DNA from: Virgisporangium aurantiacum
Lineage (GTDB): Bacteria > Actinomycetota > Actinomycetes > Mycobacteriales > Micromonosporaceae
Reading direction: 5' to 3'
NCBI RefSeq assembly: GCF_016863635.1
Contig: NZ_BOPG01000005.1
Span: 85,483 to 149,482 of the forward strand
DNA: 64,000 nucleotides
This document shows, in pieces, positions 33,727-42,089 of this stretch. The notes under the pieces were generated by a model that was given only the letters and a program-made list of their open reading frames with translations, ran no database searches and was not told the DNA's origin. The stretch's first letter is position 1. Each line of letters begins with the position of its first letter. The translations under genes were made by a program, and so were the position numbers.

Positions 33727-35014
33727 GCCAGTCTCTTGTCGGCGGGAGGGCGCTGCCGCCGTCCAATCGCGGTTTCACCGCCAGGATCTGGTTGACGCCG
33801 ATCCGGCCGGCGTCGAACGAGACCGCGGAACCGGCCATGTACAGGCGCCACACGCGGGCCCGGCCGGGCGTGGTCAGGCGCACCGCCTCGGCCCAGTTGG
33901 CCTCCAGGTTCGCCACCCAGGCGCGCAGGGTGCGGGCGTAGTGCTCGCGCAGCGATTCCACGTCGCGCACCTCGAAGCCGGCCGCCTCCAGCAGGTTCAC
34001 CGTGGTGCCCAGCGGCGCCAGTTCGCCGTCCGGGAAGACGTAGGCCTGGATGAACGACGGCGCCGGCAGTCGGGTCCGCGCCGGCCGCCGGGTGGGCGCC
34101 GGTTGGGTCCGCTCGGCGATCTGGTGGTTGAGCAACCGGCCGCCGCGACGCAACTGGCGGAACAGGATCGCCGCGTAGCCGGCGTACTCGCTCGCGCCGA
34201 CGTGCTCGGCCATGCCGACGCTGGAGACCGCGTCGAACGGTCCGTCGTCGACCTCGCGGTAGTCCTGCAGCCGGATCTCGACGTGACCGGTGAGCCCGGC
34301 CTCGGCCACCCGCTTGCGCGCCAGGTCGGCCTGCTCCTGCGAGATGGTCAGGCCGAGCACGTCGACGCCGTGTTCGCGGGCGGCGTGGATCGCGAGGCTG
34401 CCCCAGCCGCAGCCGACGTCGAGCAGGCGCATGCCGGGCCGCAGACCGAGCTTGCGGCAGATCAGCTCCAGCTTGTCGCGCTGGGCGTCGGCCAGGGTGT
34501 AGTCCTCGTCGGACGATCGCCAGTAGGCGCAGGAGTACACCATCGACTCGCCGAGGACGAGCCGGTAGAAGTCGTTGCCGACGTCGTAGTGGTGGCTGAT
34601 CGCGCGGCGGTCGCGGCGCAGGCTGTGCCGGCTGCCGGCCAGCTGTGCCTCCTCGGCGGGCGGTGCGGGTTGCCGGCCGAGCGCACCCAGCGCGACGAGG
34701 TCGCGCATGAGGCCGCCGGTGATCTTCGGCGGGTCGATCGGGTCGCCGGTGAGCACGGGGTCGAGCCGGCGCAGCGTCTCGTAGAGATCGCCCTCGACGG
34801 CGACCTCGCCGGCCACCCAGGCCCGGCCGAGGCCGAGCTGGTTCGGCTGCCAGACCAGGCGGCGCAGCGCCCGTGGATGCCGCACCACGAGGGTCGGCCC
34901 GTCGGCGGAACCGGATCGGGAACCGTCCCAGCCGGCGAAGGCGACCGGGAGGTCGAGGCCGAGCGCGTCCATCACGGATCGGAGCCGGCCGGCGACTGTG
35001 TGTGTTCTGGTCAT
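33719..35014 (-). CDS. Cyclopropane-fatty-acyl-phospholipid synthase-like protein
   Basis: 431 aa from ATG 35014. The CFA/mycolic-acid-cyclase layout is clear: AISHHYDVGNDFYRLVLGES, YSCAYWRSSDEDYTLADAQR, SAM motif LLDVGCGWGSLAIHAA, VSSVGMAEHVGASEYAGY and AYVFPDGELAPLGTTV. It would transfer a methylene or methyl group from SAM to double bonds of membrane lipid acyl chains. The N-terminal 120 residues are the usual lipid-binding helical part. The gene converges on the methyltransferase gene; the two are unrelated in role as far as the sequence shows. Confidence 0.9.
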   Translation of the reverse strand: MTRTHTVAGRLRSVMDALGLDLPVAFAGWDGSRSGSADGPTLVVRHPRALRRLVWQPNQLGLGRAWVAGEVAVEGDLYETLRRLDPVLTGDPIDPPKITGGLMRDLVALGALGRQPAPPAEEAQLAGSRHSLRRDRRAISHHYDVGNDFYRLVLGESMVYSCAYWRSSDEDYTLADAQRDKLELICRKLGLRPGMRLLDVGCGWGSLAIHAAREHGVDVLGLTISQEQADLARKRVAEAGLTGHVEIRLQDYREVDDGPFDAVSSVGMAEHVGASEYAGYAAILFRQLRRGGRLLNHQIAERTQPAPTRRPARTRLPAPSFIQAYVFPDGELAPLGTTVNLLEAAGFEVRDVESLREHYARTLRAWVANLEANWAEAVRLTTPGRARVWRLYMAGSAVSFDAGRIGVNQILAVKPRLDGGSALPPTRDWLS

Positions 35015-35129
35015 GTCACGGGCCCCTCTCCCCCACATGATTCCCAATTGCGAAACGTACGCTTCCCATCAGCTGGGCGACCCTGTGATCTCGCTCTCGC
35101 ACTTGCCCCCGGATGCCAGCATCGACCGC

Positions 35130-35678
35130 GTGCGAGCAGGGGTCTTACGACGAGCGGCCGTCATCGTCGCGGCGGTGACCGCGGGATCGGCCGTGGTCGG
35201 CTGCATGGGCGGCAGCATCTTCGGCGCGAACCCCGGCGACGGCGGCTGCGGGTTCCGGCCCGAGGGGCTGATCGTCGACGACATCACCGGCACCTGGGAG
35301 GGCGAGGGCGTCAAGATCACGCTGAAGCTCGACGGCACGGTCACCGGCCCGGCCCGCCTGCTGCCCCCGTCACCGGGTGCCCAGCCCTCGGCCAGCGCCC
35401 GCCCGACGAAAAGCCCGACAAGGTCCGCAAGCCCGAGTGCGACGCCGACCGCGAGCCCCGCGACCGTCGAGGCCACCGGCACCTGGACCCTCAAGGCCGA
35501 GACCTACCTCGGCGACATCGACATCTCGAACGTCCGCTCCGCGAAGGGCCCGGCGACGTTCGGCGTCGCCTCGCTGTACGTCAGCGGCAGCCGGCGCGAG
35601 CCCTGGATGTACACCTTCGGTGCCGGCGACCCGGACAGCTGCATCATCGTCAAGTACCAGCGCACCTCCCGCGGGTAA
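35130..35678 (+). CDS. Small lipoprotein
   Basis: 182 aa from GTG 35130 (GTG 35082 is an alternative). The N-terminus VRAGVLRRAAVIVAAVTAGS followed by AVVGC is a lipoprotein signal with Cys at residue 24. A Ser/Thr/Pro-rich linker (SASARPTKSPTRSASPSATP) splits a beta-rich protein with two halves that resemble each other (TWEGEGVKITLKLDGTVTGP and TWTLKAETYLGDIDISN). It is probably anchored on the outer face of the membrane. No enzyme motif is seen. It lies 10 nt before the GH13 gene but the link may be accidental. Confidence 0.7.
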   Translation: MRAGVLRRAAVIVAAVTAGSAVVGCMGGSIFGANPGDGGCGFRPEGLIVDDITGTWEGEGVKITLKLDGTVTGPARLLPPSPGAQPSASARPTKSPTRSASPSATPTASPATVEATGTWTLKAETYLGDIDISNVRSAKGPATFGVASLYVSGSRREPWMYTFGAGDPDSCIIVKYQRTSRG

Positions 35679-35688
35679 CCTGACGCGG

Positions 35689-37371
35689 GTGATCTCCGAT
35701 GAGCCCTGGTGGAAAACCGCCGTCGTCTACCAGATCTACCCGCGCAGTTTCGCCGACTCCAACGGCGACGGGATCGGTGACCTCCCCGGCATCATCGGCC
35801 GGCTCGACTACCTGGCCGGGCTCGGCGTCGACGTGTTGTGGCTGTCGCCGGTCTACCCGTCGCCGCAGGACGACAACGGCTACGACATCAGCGACTACCA
35901 GGGCATCGACCCGGTGTTCGGCACGCTCGACGACTTCGACCGCCTCGTGGCGGAGGCCCACCGGCGCGGCCTGAAGATCGTCATGGACCTCGTGGTGAAC
36001 CACACCTCCGACGAGCACCCGTGGTTCGTCGAATCGCGAAGCAGTACGAACAACCCGAAGCGCGACTGGTACTGGTGGCGCCCGCCGCGGGCCGGCATGG
36101 CCGGCGGCGACCCCGGTGCGGAACCCACCAACTGGCGCTCGTTCTTCTCCGGCCCCACCTGGCATTTCGACGAGACGACCGGCGAGTACTACCTGCACCT
36201 GTTCTCCCGCAAGCAACCCGACCTCAACTGGGAGAATCCCGAGGTGCGGCAGGCGGTGCACGCGATGATGCGGTGGTGGATCGACCGCGGCGTCGACGGC
36301 TTCCGCATGGACGTCATCAACATGATCTCCAAGGACACCGCGCTGCCCGACGGCGTCGCGCTCGCCGGCCAGGCGCTCGGCGACGGCTCGCCGTTCTACA
36401 TCTGCGGCCCGCGCATCCACGAGTTCCTCAACGAACTCAACAGCGCCGTCTTCGACAGTCCACTGTTGACAGTGGGCGAGATGCCGGGCGTGACGCTGGA
36501 ACAGGCGGTCGAGTTCACCGCGCCCGACCGGCGCGAGGTCGACATGGTGTTCCAGTTCGAACACGTCGGCCTCGACCAGGGCGCCAGCAAGTGGGACATC
36601 CGGCCGTTCCGGTTGCACGATCTCAAGGCCACGTTCGGCCGCTGGCAGGCGGGCCTCGCCGACGCGGGCTGGAACAGCCTCTACTGGAACAACCACGATC
36701 AGCCGCGCGTGGTGTCGCGGTTCGGTGACGACAGCCCCGAGCACCGCGTGCGGGCCGCCACGATGCTCGGTACCGTGCTGCACATGCACCGCGGCACGCC
36801 ATACGTCTACCAGGGCGAGGAACTCGGCATGACGAACGTGCCGTTCCGCAGCATCGACGACTTCCGCGACATCGAGTCGGTCAACCACTACGCGGAGGCG
36901 ACGGCCGCCGGCGAGGATCCGGCCGCTGTGCTCGTCTCGTTGCGGAAAATGAGCCGGGACAACGCCCGCACGCCGATGCAGTGGGACGACTCGCCGAACG
37001 CCGGGTTCACGACGGGAACGCCGTGGCTCGCGGTGAACCCCAACTACCCGACGGTCAACGCGTCGAAGGCCACGGCAGACCCCGACTCGGTCTTCCACTA
37101 CTACCGGCGGCTCATCGAACTCCGGCACACCGAACCCGTGGTGGCGCACGGCGATTTCACGATGCTGCTGCCCGACGACGATCGCGTCTACGCGTTCACC
37201 CGCCGGCTCGGCGACGTCGAACTGCTCGTGCTGGGCAACTTCTCCGGCGACACCGTCCCGACCGACCTCAGTGGACAGTCGGAGGTTCTGATAGCCAATT
37301 ACCCACCGGACACAGGCGATCCCATCGTCCTGCGCCCGTGGGAAGCCCGCGTCTACCGGCGGGCCTCATGA
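35689..37371 (+). CDS. GH13 alpha-glucosidase (oligo-1,6-glucosidase type)
   Basis: 560 aa from GTG 35689. All GH13 regions are visible: VYQIYPRSFADSNGDGIGDL, region I DLVVNHTSDEH, region II GFRMDVI with nucleophile Asp208, region III TVGEMPG with acid/base Glu264, region IV NNHDQPR with Asp337. Length and 'YPRSF..SNGDGIGDL..I' match intracellular alpha-glucosidases that act on short alpha-1,4/1,6-linked sugars. No signal peptide. ATG of the GH36 gene overlaps its stop by 4 nt, so the two are coupled and probably break down alpha-linked oligosaccharides together. Confidence 0.95.
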   Translation: MISDEPWWKTAVVYQIYPRSFADSNGDGIGDLPGIIGRLDYLAGLGVDVLWLSPVYPSPQDDNGYDISDYQGIDPVFGTLDDFDRLVAEAHRRGLKIVMDLVVNHTSDEHPWFVESRSSTNNPKRDWYWWRPPRAGMAGGDPGAEPTNWRSFFSGPTWHFDETTGEYYLHLFSRKQPDLNWENPEVRQAVHAMMRWWIDRGVDGFRMDVINMISKDTALPDGVALAGQALGDGSPFYICGPRIHEFLNELNSAVFDSPLLTVGEMPGVTLEQAVEFTAPDRREVDMVFQFEHVGLDQGASKWDIRPFRLHDLKATFGRWQAGLADAGWNSLYWNNHDQPRVVSRFGDDSPEHRVRAATMLGTVLHMHRGTPYVYQGEELGMTNVPFRSIDDFRDIESVNHYAEATAAGEDPAAVLVSLRKMSRDNARTPMQWDDSPNAGFTTGTPWLAVNPNYPTVNASKATADPDSVFHYYRRLIELRHTEPVVAHGDFTMLLPDDDRVYAFTRRLGDVELLVLGNFSGDTVPTDLSGQSEVLIANYPPDTGDPIVLRPWEARVYRRAS

Positions 37372-39485
37372 GCGAGGTCGTACACCTGCGCACCGCCGGA
37401 GTATGCAGCCTCCTGCTGGACTGCACGGGACCGGCGCTGCCGCGCGTCCTCCATTGGGGCGCCGATCTCGGTGACCTCCCCGCGGCCGCGACCACCGCGA
37501 TCGCCGCGGCCGCATCGCCCGACACCATCCACACGGCGCTCGACGAGCCGCTCGTGCTCAGCGTCCTGCCGGAACAGTCGGGTGGGTGGCTCGGCACGCC
37601 CGGCGTCACCGGCCACCGCAACGGCCGGCACTTCTCCCCGCGGTTCGAAGTGTCCACTGTGGAGGCCGACGCGGCCGCCGTCGTGGTCGAGGCCCACGAC
37701 GCGGCCGCCGGCCTCGACCTCACCTACAGAATCGAGATGACGGGCACCGGCCTGCTCCGGCACCGGGCATCCGTCGTCAACCGGGGTGACGACAACTGGA
37801 CCCTCGACGGCGTGCTCCTGGTGCTGCCGGTGCCCGCGCACGCCACCGAGCTCCTCGACTTCACCGGGCGGCATCTGCGCGAGCGCAGCCCGCAGCGGTC
37901 CGCCTTCGTGCACGGCACGCACCTGCGCGAGAACCGGCGCGGCAGAACGGGTTTCGACGCGGCGACGGTTCTGGTGGCCGGGGAGGCCGGCTTCGGGTTC
38001 GGATCGGGTGCCGCCTGGGGCACGCACGTGGCGTGGAGCGGCAACCACCGCACGCTCGCCGAGAGGGTCCCCAGTGGACAGTCCATTGTGGGCGGTGGCG
38101 AACTGCTGCTGCCGGGCGAGGTCATTCTGGCGCCGGGCGCGGGCTACGAAACGCCGTGGGTGTACGGCGCCTACGGCACCGGGCTCGACGCGCTCGCCGC
38201 GATGTTCCACGGTTACCTGCGGTCCCGGCCGCAGCACCCGCGATCCCCGCGCCCGGTGACGCTGAACACCTGGGAGGCGGTCTACTTCGCCCACGATCTG
38301 GCCACGCTCGCGTCGTTGGCCGACGTGGCCGCCTCGGTCGGCGTGGAACGCTTCGTGCTCGACGACGGCTGGTTCCACGGCCGCCGCGACGACACGTCCA
38401 GCCTCGGCGACTGGTACGTCGACGCCGCCGTCTGGCCCGACGGGCTCGGCCCGCTCGTCGACCACGTCCGCGGCCTGGGCATGCAGTTCGGTCTCTGGTT
38501 CGAACCCGAAATGGTCAGCCCCAACTCGGATCTGGCCCGCGCCCACCCCGACTGGATATTGTCGGTCGACGGCCGCATGCCGCCGCTCAAACGCTCGCAG
38601 CAGGTGCTGAACCTCGGCCACCCCGACGCGTTCGCGTTCATCCTGGAGCGGATCGACAGCATCCTCACCGAGTACGACATCGGCTACATCAAGTGGGACC
38701 ACAACCGCGACCTCATCGAGGCCGGCGGCGCCGCCGGCGGCGCGGGCGTGCACGAGCAGACCCTGGCCACCTACCGGTTGCTGGCCACCCTGAAGGAACG
38801 CCACCCCGCCCTGGAGATCGAGTCGTGCTCGTCCGGCGGGGCCCGGATCGACCTCGGGGTGCTCGAACACACCGACCGCGTCTGGACCAGCGACTGCATC
38901 GACGCACTCGAACGGCAGCAGATCCAACGCTGGACCGGCCAACTCCTGCCACCGGAACTGCTGGGCGCCCACGTGGGCAGCCCCGTCTCCCACTCCACCG
39001 GCCGCACCCACTCGCTCGACTTCCAGGCCGGCACCGCGCTGTTCGGCCACTTCGGCATCGAATGGGACGTCAGTTCCGCGTCTCCCGAGCAGCTTTCACG
39101 CCTGGCCGAATGGGTCCGCCTCTACAAGCGCCTACGCCCGCTGCTGCACACCGGCACCGTCGTCCGCGGCGACCACCCCGACCCGGCCCTGTGGGTACAC
39201 GGCGTGGTCGCTCCCGACCGCGGTCACGCCGTCTACGCCCTGACCCAGGTGGCCACGAGCGTCCACGCCCCGGCCGGCCCCGTCCGCCTCCCCGGCCTCG
39301 ACCCCGATGCCACCTACTCGGTGCGCCCCCTCCCCCCGGCCGACGACCCCGGCCGCCGCAACGCCGGCCCATCCTGGTGGTCCACCGGTGTCTCCCTGCC
39401 GGGCCGGGTACTGGGCACGATGGGCCTCCAGGCACCGACCCAAAGCCCCGAACACCTGGTCCTCCTCGAAGCCCACCGCACCTAG
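37368..39485 (+). CDS. GH36 alpha-galactosidase
   Basis: 705 aa from ATG 37368. An N-terminal beta-supersandwich (1-290) precedes the catalytic barrel: FVLDDGWFHGRRDD (329-342), GLWFEPEMVSPNSDL, YIKWDHNRD with nucleophile Asp444, ESCSSGGARID and WTSDCIDA with acid/base Asp509. This is the full GH36 pattern; it should release galactose from melibiose- or raffinose-type sugars, in the cytosol since no signal peptide is seen. Translationally coupled to the GH13 gene. One TCCACWGTGGA motif (37653-37663) lies inside. The C-terminal beta-domain ends ALWVHGVV to LLEAHRT. Confidence 0.95.
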   Translation: MSEVVHLRTAGVCSLLLDCTGPALPRVLHWGADLGDLPAAATTAIAAAASPDTIHTALDEPLVLSVLPEQSGGWLGTPGVTGHRNGRHFSPRFEVSTVEADAAAVVVEAHDAAAGLDLTYRIEMTGTGLLRHRASVVNRGDDNWTLDGVLLVLPVPAHATELLDFTGRHLRERSPQRSAFVHGTHLRENRRGRTGFDAATVLVAGEAGFGFGSGAAWGTHVAWSGNHRTLAERVPSGQSIVGGGELLLPGEVILAPGAGYETPWVYGAYGTGLDALAAMFHGYLRSRPQHPRSPRPVTLNTWEAVYFAHDLATLASLADVAASVGVERFVLDDGWFHGRRDDTSSLGDWYVDAAVWPDGLGPLVDHVRGLGMQFGLWFEPEMVSPNSDLARAHPDWILSVDGRMPPLKRSQQVLNLGHPDAFAFILERIDSILTEYDIGYIKWDHNRDLIEAGGAAGGAGVHEQTLATYRLLATLKERHPALEIESCSSGGARIDLGVLEHTDRVWTSDCIDALERQQIQRWTGQLLPPELLGAHVGSPVSHSTGRTHSLDFQAGTALFGHFGIEWDVSSASPEQLSRLAEWVRLYKRLRPLLHTGTVVRGDHPDPALWVHGVVAPDRGHAVYALTQVATSVHAPAGPVRLPGLDPDATYSVRPLPPADDPGRRNAGPSWWSTGVSLPGRVLGTMGLQAPTQSPEHLVLLEAHRT

Positions 39486-39802
39486 CTGCCGACCACTGAG
39501 CGCACGAGTGCCCGCAGCCGTATCTGCTGCTGCCTCGACGCGGCGGCCGCCGGAAGCGCGCGGCCCGGCGAATCGAAGAACGTACGGAGGCGGCGCGCCA
39601 CAACGGGAGGTCGCGCCAACGCAACGTGGAGAGCAGGGATGCCGTCGACGGCGATCGTTCCGGCATCGACATTCGATTCGTGTCGCGTGGAGTATGACGG
39701 GGCGAGAATGTCGATGGTCGCGGTTGCACCCGGCGTGTCCCGGACGAACCGGTTGGAACTCGCCGTGTTCCGGTACCCCAGTTCATCGAGTCGTTGCAGC
39801 AA
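39482..39802 (-). pseudogene. Truncated nucleotidyltransferase-like remnant (AbiEii-type partner?)
   Basis: About 106 residues from a TTG at 39802, with an in-frame stop just upstream. The segment LLQRLDELGYRNTASSNRFV to ATIDILAPSYSTRHESNVDA and VDGIPALHVALARPP resembles the middle and C-terminal part of AbiEii-like nucleotidyltransferases, but the N-terminal GSxxxD catalytic part is missing and no good start exists. It directly follows the HTH gene, the position of the toxin in AbiE-type pairs. I read it as a decayed or truncated partner; a short expressed protein cannot be excluded. Confidence 0.45.
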
Positions 39803-39826
39803 GCCGCCGGCGCGGACCGTGCATGC

Positions 39827-40831
39827 CTACTGACCGCCTCGTGCAACTGCCGAACGGGCCCGAAGCCACGCGCGTTTGAGCTCATCGACGGCTTGATCGG
39901 CGTCGCTGCCGCCGACTGCCAGGATTTCCCTGGCGATTTCCGTGATCGGTGCGACCGGCCAAGTCATGCCCCGACCGGCCAGTGCCGCGACGATCTCTGG
40001 GGCTGGCCGCCAGTTCGCTTTGATCGGTTCGACCCGCAGTTCCAACGTCGCGGTCTCCAAGGGGGATGGCACGAACGTGGCGCTGTCGAGGGCGAGGGTC
40101 GCATCGGCGTGCACCACGATGCGGCCGGGTTGACGCCACGGAGCCAGCAGATCGGCTGCCCAGTCGCCGCACAGACGAACGGCGACACCTGCCGCGTCTG
40201 CGCATTCCCACACCGCGCTGAGTTGAACGCGCAGGGATTCCAGGCTGTACCAGCAGCCGACGACTGCCGACGATGGGGCCTTGCGGAGGCGGAGAACGTC
40301 GAAGCCAACAGCCGGGTCGACTGCCAGGTAGCCGCCTTTGGTTCGGTTGACCAGGCCAGCCGCCAGAAGCTCGGGCATCACCTGGGAAACCCTTGGCTGG
40401 GTCAGCCCGACAGCCGCCGCTATGCGGGTCTGCGGTGCCGGATGCGGGTGCTCAAGGAGAAATTGCAGCACCGCGGCCGCACCCAGTGAAAGTTCGGTTT
40501 TCGCCGGCTCGGGATAGGAAGGGTCGGCGGGCTCATCGGTTGCCGGACTTCTGTGGATCATTCCCCACGGCGTGCTGATGTGGATCTCACCGATATCCGT
40601 GACCCACGAGACGTCGAGTGCGTAGAGCTTCTCGCGTAGTGCCGGCGTTGCTGAAGGCAGCCAGAGCAGTTCCGCCCGACCGGCCGCACTCATCTCACTG
40701 GGGCGAGGAGTGCGCGAGAGACGGCGCACCGCCCAGGTTCTGGATGCCGCTCCCTTGCGTATCGTCAACCGGCGCGCGCCATCGCTGAGCGACACCGAAT
40801 CGACCGATCCAGCCAGCTCATCCGCCCACAT
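39827..40831 (-). CDS. Winged-helix regulator, AbiEi-like antitoxin candidate
   Basis: 334 aa from ATG 40831. A helix-turn-helix sits at about residues 125-170 (LEHPHPAPQTRIAAAVGLTQ, VSQVMPELLAAGLVNRTKGG). The C-terminal half (VQLSAVWECADAAGVAVRLC, LLAPWRQPGRIVVHADATLA, REILAVGGSDADQAVDELKR) is typical of large antitoxin-like regulators that pair with nucleotidyltransferases. An imperfect inverted repeat covers its promoter (40840-40875), so autoregulation is likely. A -10-like TATAGT lies 6 nt before the ATG on this strand, suggesting a leaderless transcript. The downstream partner gene appears truncated. Confidence 0.65.
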   Translation of the reverse strand: MWADELAGSVDSVSLSDGARRLTIRKGAASRTWAVRRLSRTPRPSEMSAAGRAELLWLPSATPALREKLYALDVSWVTDIGEIHISTPWGMIHRSPATDEPADPSYPEPAKTELSLGAAAVLQFLLEHPHPAPQTRIAAAVGLTQPRVSQVMPELLAAGLVNRTKGGYLAVDPAVGFDVLRLRKAPSSAVVGCWYSLESLRVQLSAVWECADAAGVAVRLCGDWAADLLAPWRQPGRIVVHADATLALDSATFVPSPLETATLELRVEPIKANWRPAPEIVAALAGRGMTWPVAPITEIAREILAVGGSDADQAVDELKRAWLRARSAVARGGQ

Positions 40832-40839
40832 GAGCAAAC

Positions 40840-40875
40840 TATAAGCTCTGGCGGTTCTGAGCGCCAGTGCTTATA
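40840..40875. promoter_or_regulatory. Autoregulatory-type inverted repeat of the HTH gene
   Basis: TATAAGCTCTGGCG (40840-40853) and CGCCAGTGCTTATA (40862-40875) pair over 14 bp with one mismatch around an 8-nt spacer. The left arm carries the -10-like sequence of the minus-strand HTH gene 9 nt before its ATG. The right arm overlaps the stop of the DUF418-like gene. Confidence 0.65.
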
Positions 40876-42037
40876 CCTGCTGGTCAGCCGCTTGACTCCG
40901 GCCACGGCGCGGCGCTTTTCGGGCGACGAGCGAGACCCGGGCGATGAGTTCTTCGAGGGGGCCGCGGGCGAAGCGGCGCTTCCAGACGACCGCGAACGCG
41001 ATCATTCCGGCCAGCAGGACGAGGTACTGGGCGTACGGGTGGTCGCCGAGGAGGCCGGTGGCCAGCACGACGATGTGGGCGCAGTAGAGGGTGAGCACCA
41101 TGCTGCCGGCGTCGGCCAGTGGTTGTAGCACCCGGACGGCGATCGGCAGGCGGGTGACCAGGAGGGCGGCGCCGAGCACGGCGACGGCGAAGCCGAGGGT
41201 GTGGAGCATGTCGAGCGGGGCGCCGGAGTGGGGTGCGCGGATCGCGTACCACCAGTAGGTGTCGAAGTCCCCCCAGGGTTCCCAGGTCAGGCGGGCGTCG
41301 GACCACTCGGTGCCCGGCGGCGCGTTGGCGCGGAGGTGGTCGAGGCCGCCGAGGGGGAAGAGCAGGATCGTGGACGCCAGCCAGGCGGCCGCCGACAGGG
41401 CCGCTCCGGAGCCGAGAAGCCAGCCGGCGACGCGCGTCGACGTCAGGTCCAGCCGGCCGATGGCCATGCCGGCCGTGACGTAGGCCAGCCAGACGACCGC
41501 CGGATAGGCGCCACCGACGAGCAGCAGCACGAACATCCCGACCGGGTGGCGGAGCACGTCGCCGATCGTGGGGTCGATGCCGGCGCTCGGATCGGCCACC
41601 TCCCCGACGGTGGAAAAGATCGTGACGGTGGCCGCCGCGGCCAGCGTCAGCGAGATCGCGGCCAACACCTGGGGTCGGACCCCGAGCAGCGGCACGGCCA
41701 GCAGGAACATCATCGCGTAGTACGGCAGGATCACGTACACGTCGAGGCCGCCCGCGATGGTCACGTAGCCGAGCAGCAGGCCCAGCACGAGGAGCAGCAG
41801 GGCCCGGACGACCAGGGCCGGCACCGAGCGCCGGCGTCGGGTGACGAGCGCGAGGCCGACACCGGCCATCGTCGCGAAGACGGCCGCGCCCCGGCCCGAC
41901 GCGAGCGCCGTGGCGACGGACGCCGAGCCGTCGCCGTCGTACGTCGGAAAGACGTGGACCGCCAGCATTCCGGCGAGCGCGACGCCGCGCGCGACATCGA
42001 TGCCGATGACCCGCGATTGCCCGGACGGCGACGACAC
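40871..42037 (-). CDS. Acyltransferase-like membrane protein (heparan acetyltransferase/DUF418 type)
   Basis: 388 aa from GTG 42037. About ten membrane helices are visible. RVIGIDVARGVALAGMLAVH is the conserved start of the heparan-alpha-glucosaminide N-acetyltransferase/DUF1624/DUF418 group, with RGAAVFATMAGVGLAL as the next motif, and the C-terminal LADAGSMVLTLYCAHIVVLA matches DUF418. It may acylate an envelope glycan or lipid. The last codons overlap the operator of the next gene. Substrate unknown. Confidence 0.82.
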   Translation of the reverse strand: MSSPSGQSRVIGIDVARGVALAGMLAVHVFPTYDGDGSASVATALASGRGAAVFATMAGVGLALVTRRRRSVPALVVRALLLLVLGLLLGYVTIAGGLDVYVILPYYAMMFLLAVPLLGVRPQVLAAISLTLAAAATVTIFSTVGEVADPSAGIDPTIGDVLRHPVGMFVLLLVGGAYPAVVWLAYVTAGMAIGRLDLTSTRVAGWLLGSGAALSAAAWLASTILLFPLGGLDHLRANAPPGTEWSDARLTWEPWGDFDTYWWYAIRAPHSGAPLDMLHTLGFAVAVLGAALLVTRLPIAVRVLQPLADAGSMVLTLYCAHIVVLATGLLGDHPYAQYLVLLAGMIAFAVVWKRRFARGPLEELIARVSLVARKAPRRGRSQAADQQV

Positions 42038-42089
42038 GGCCCGAACTATAGGCCCCGACGCACCCGCGCCGGGGCCCACAGCAGTTCGG

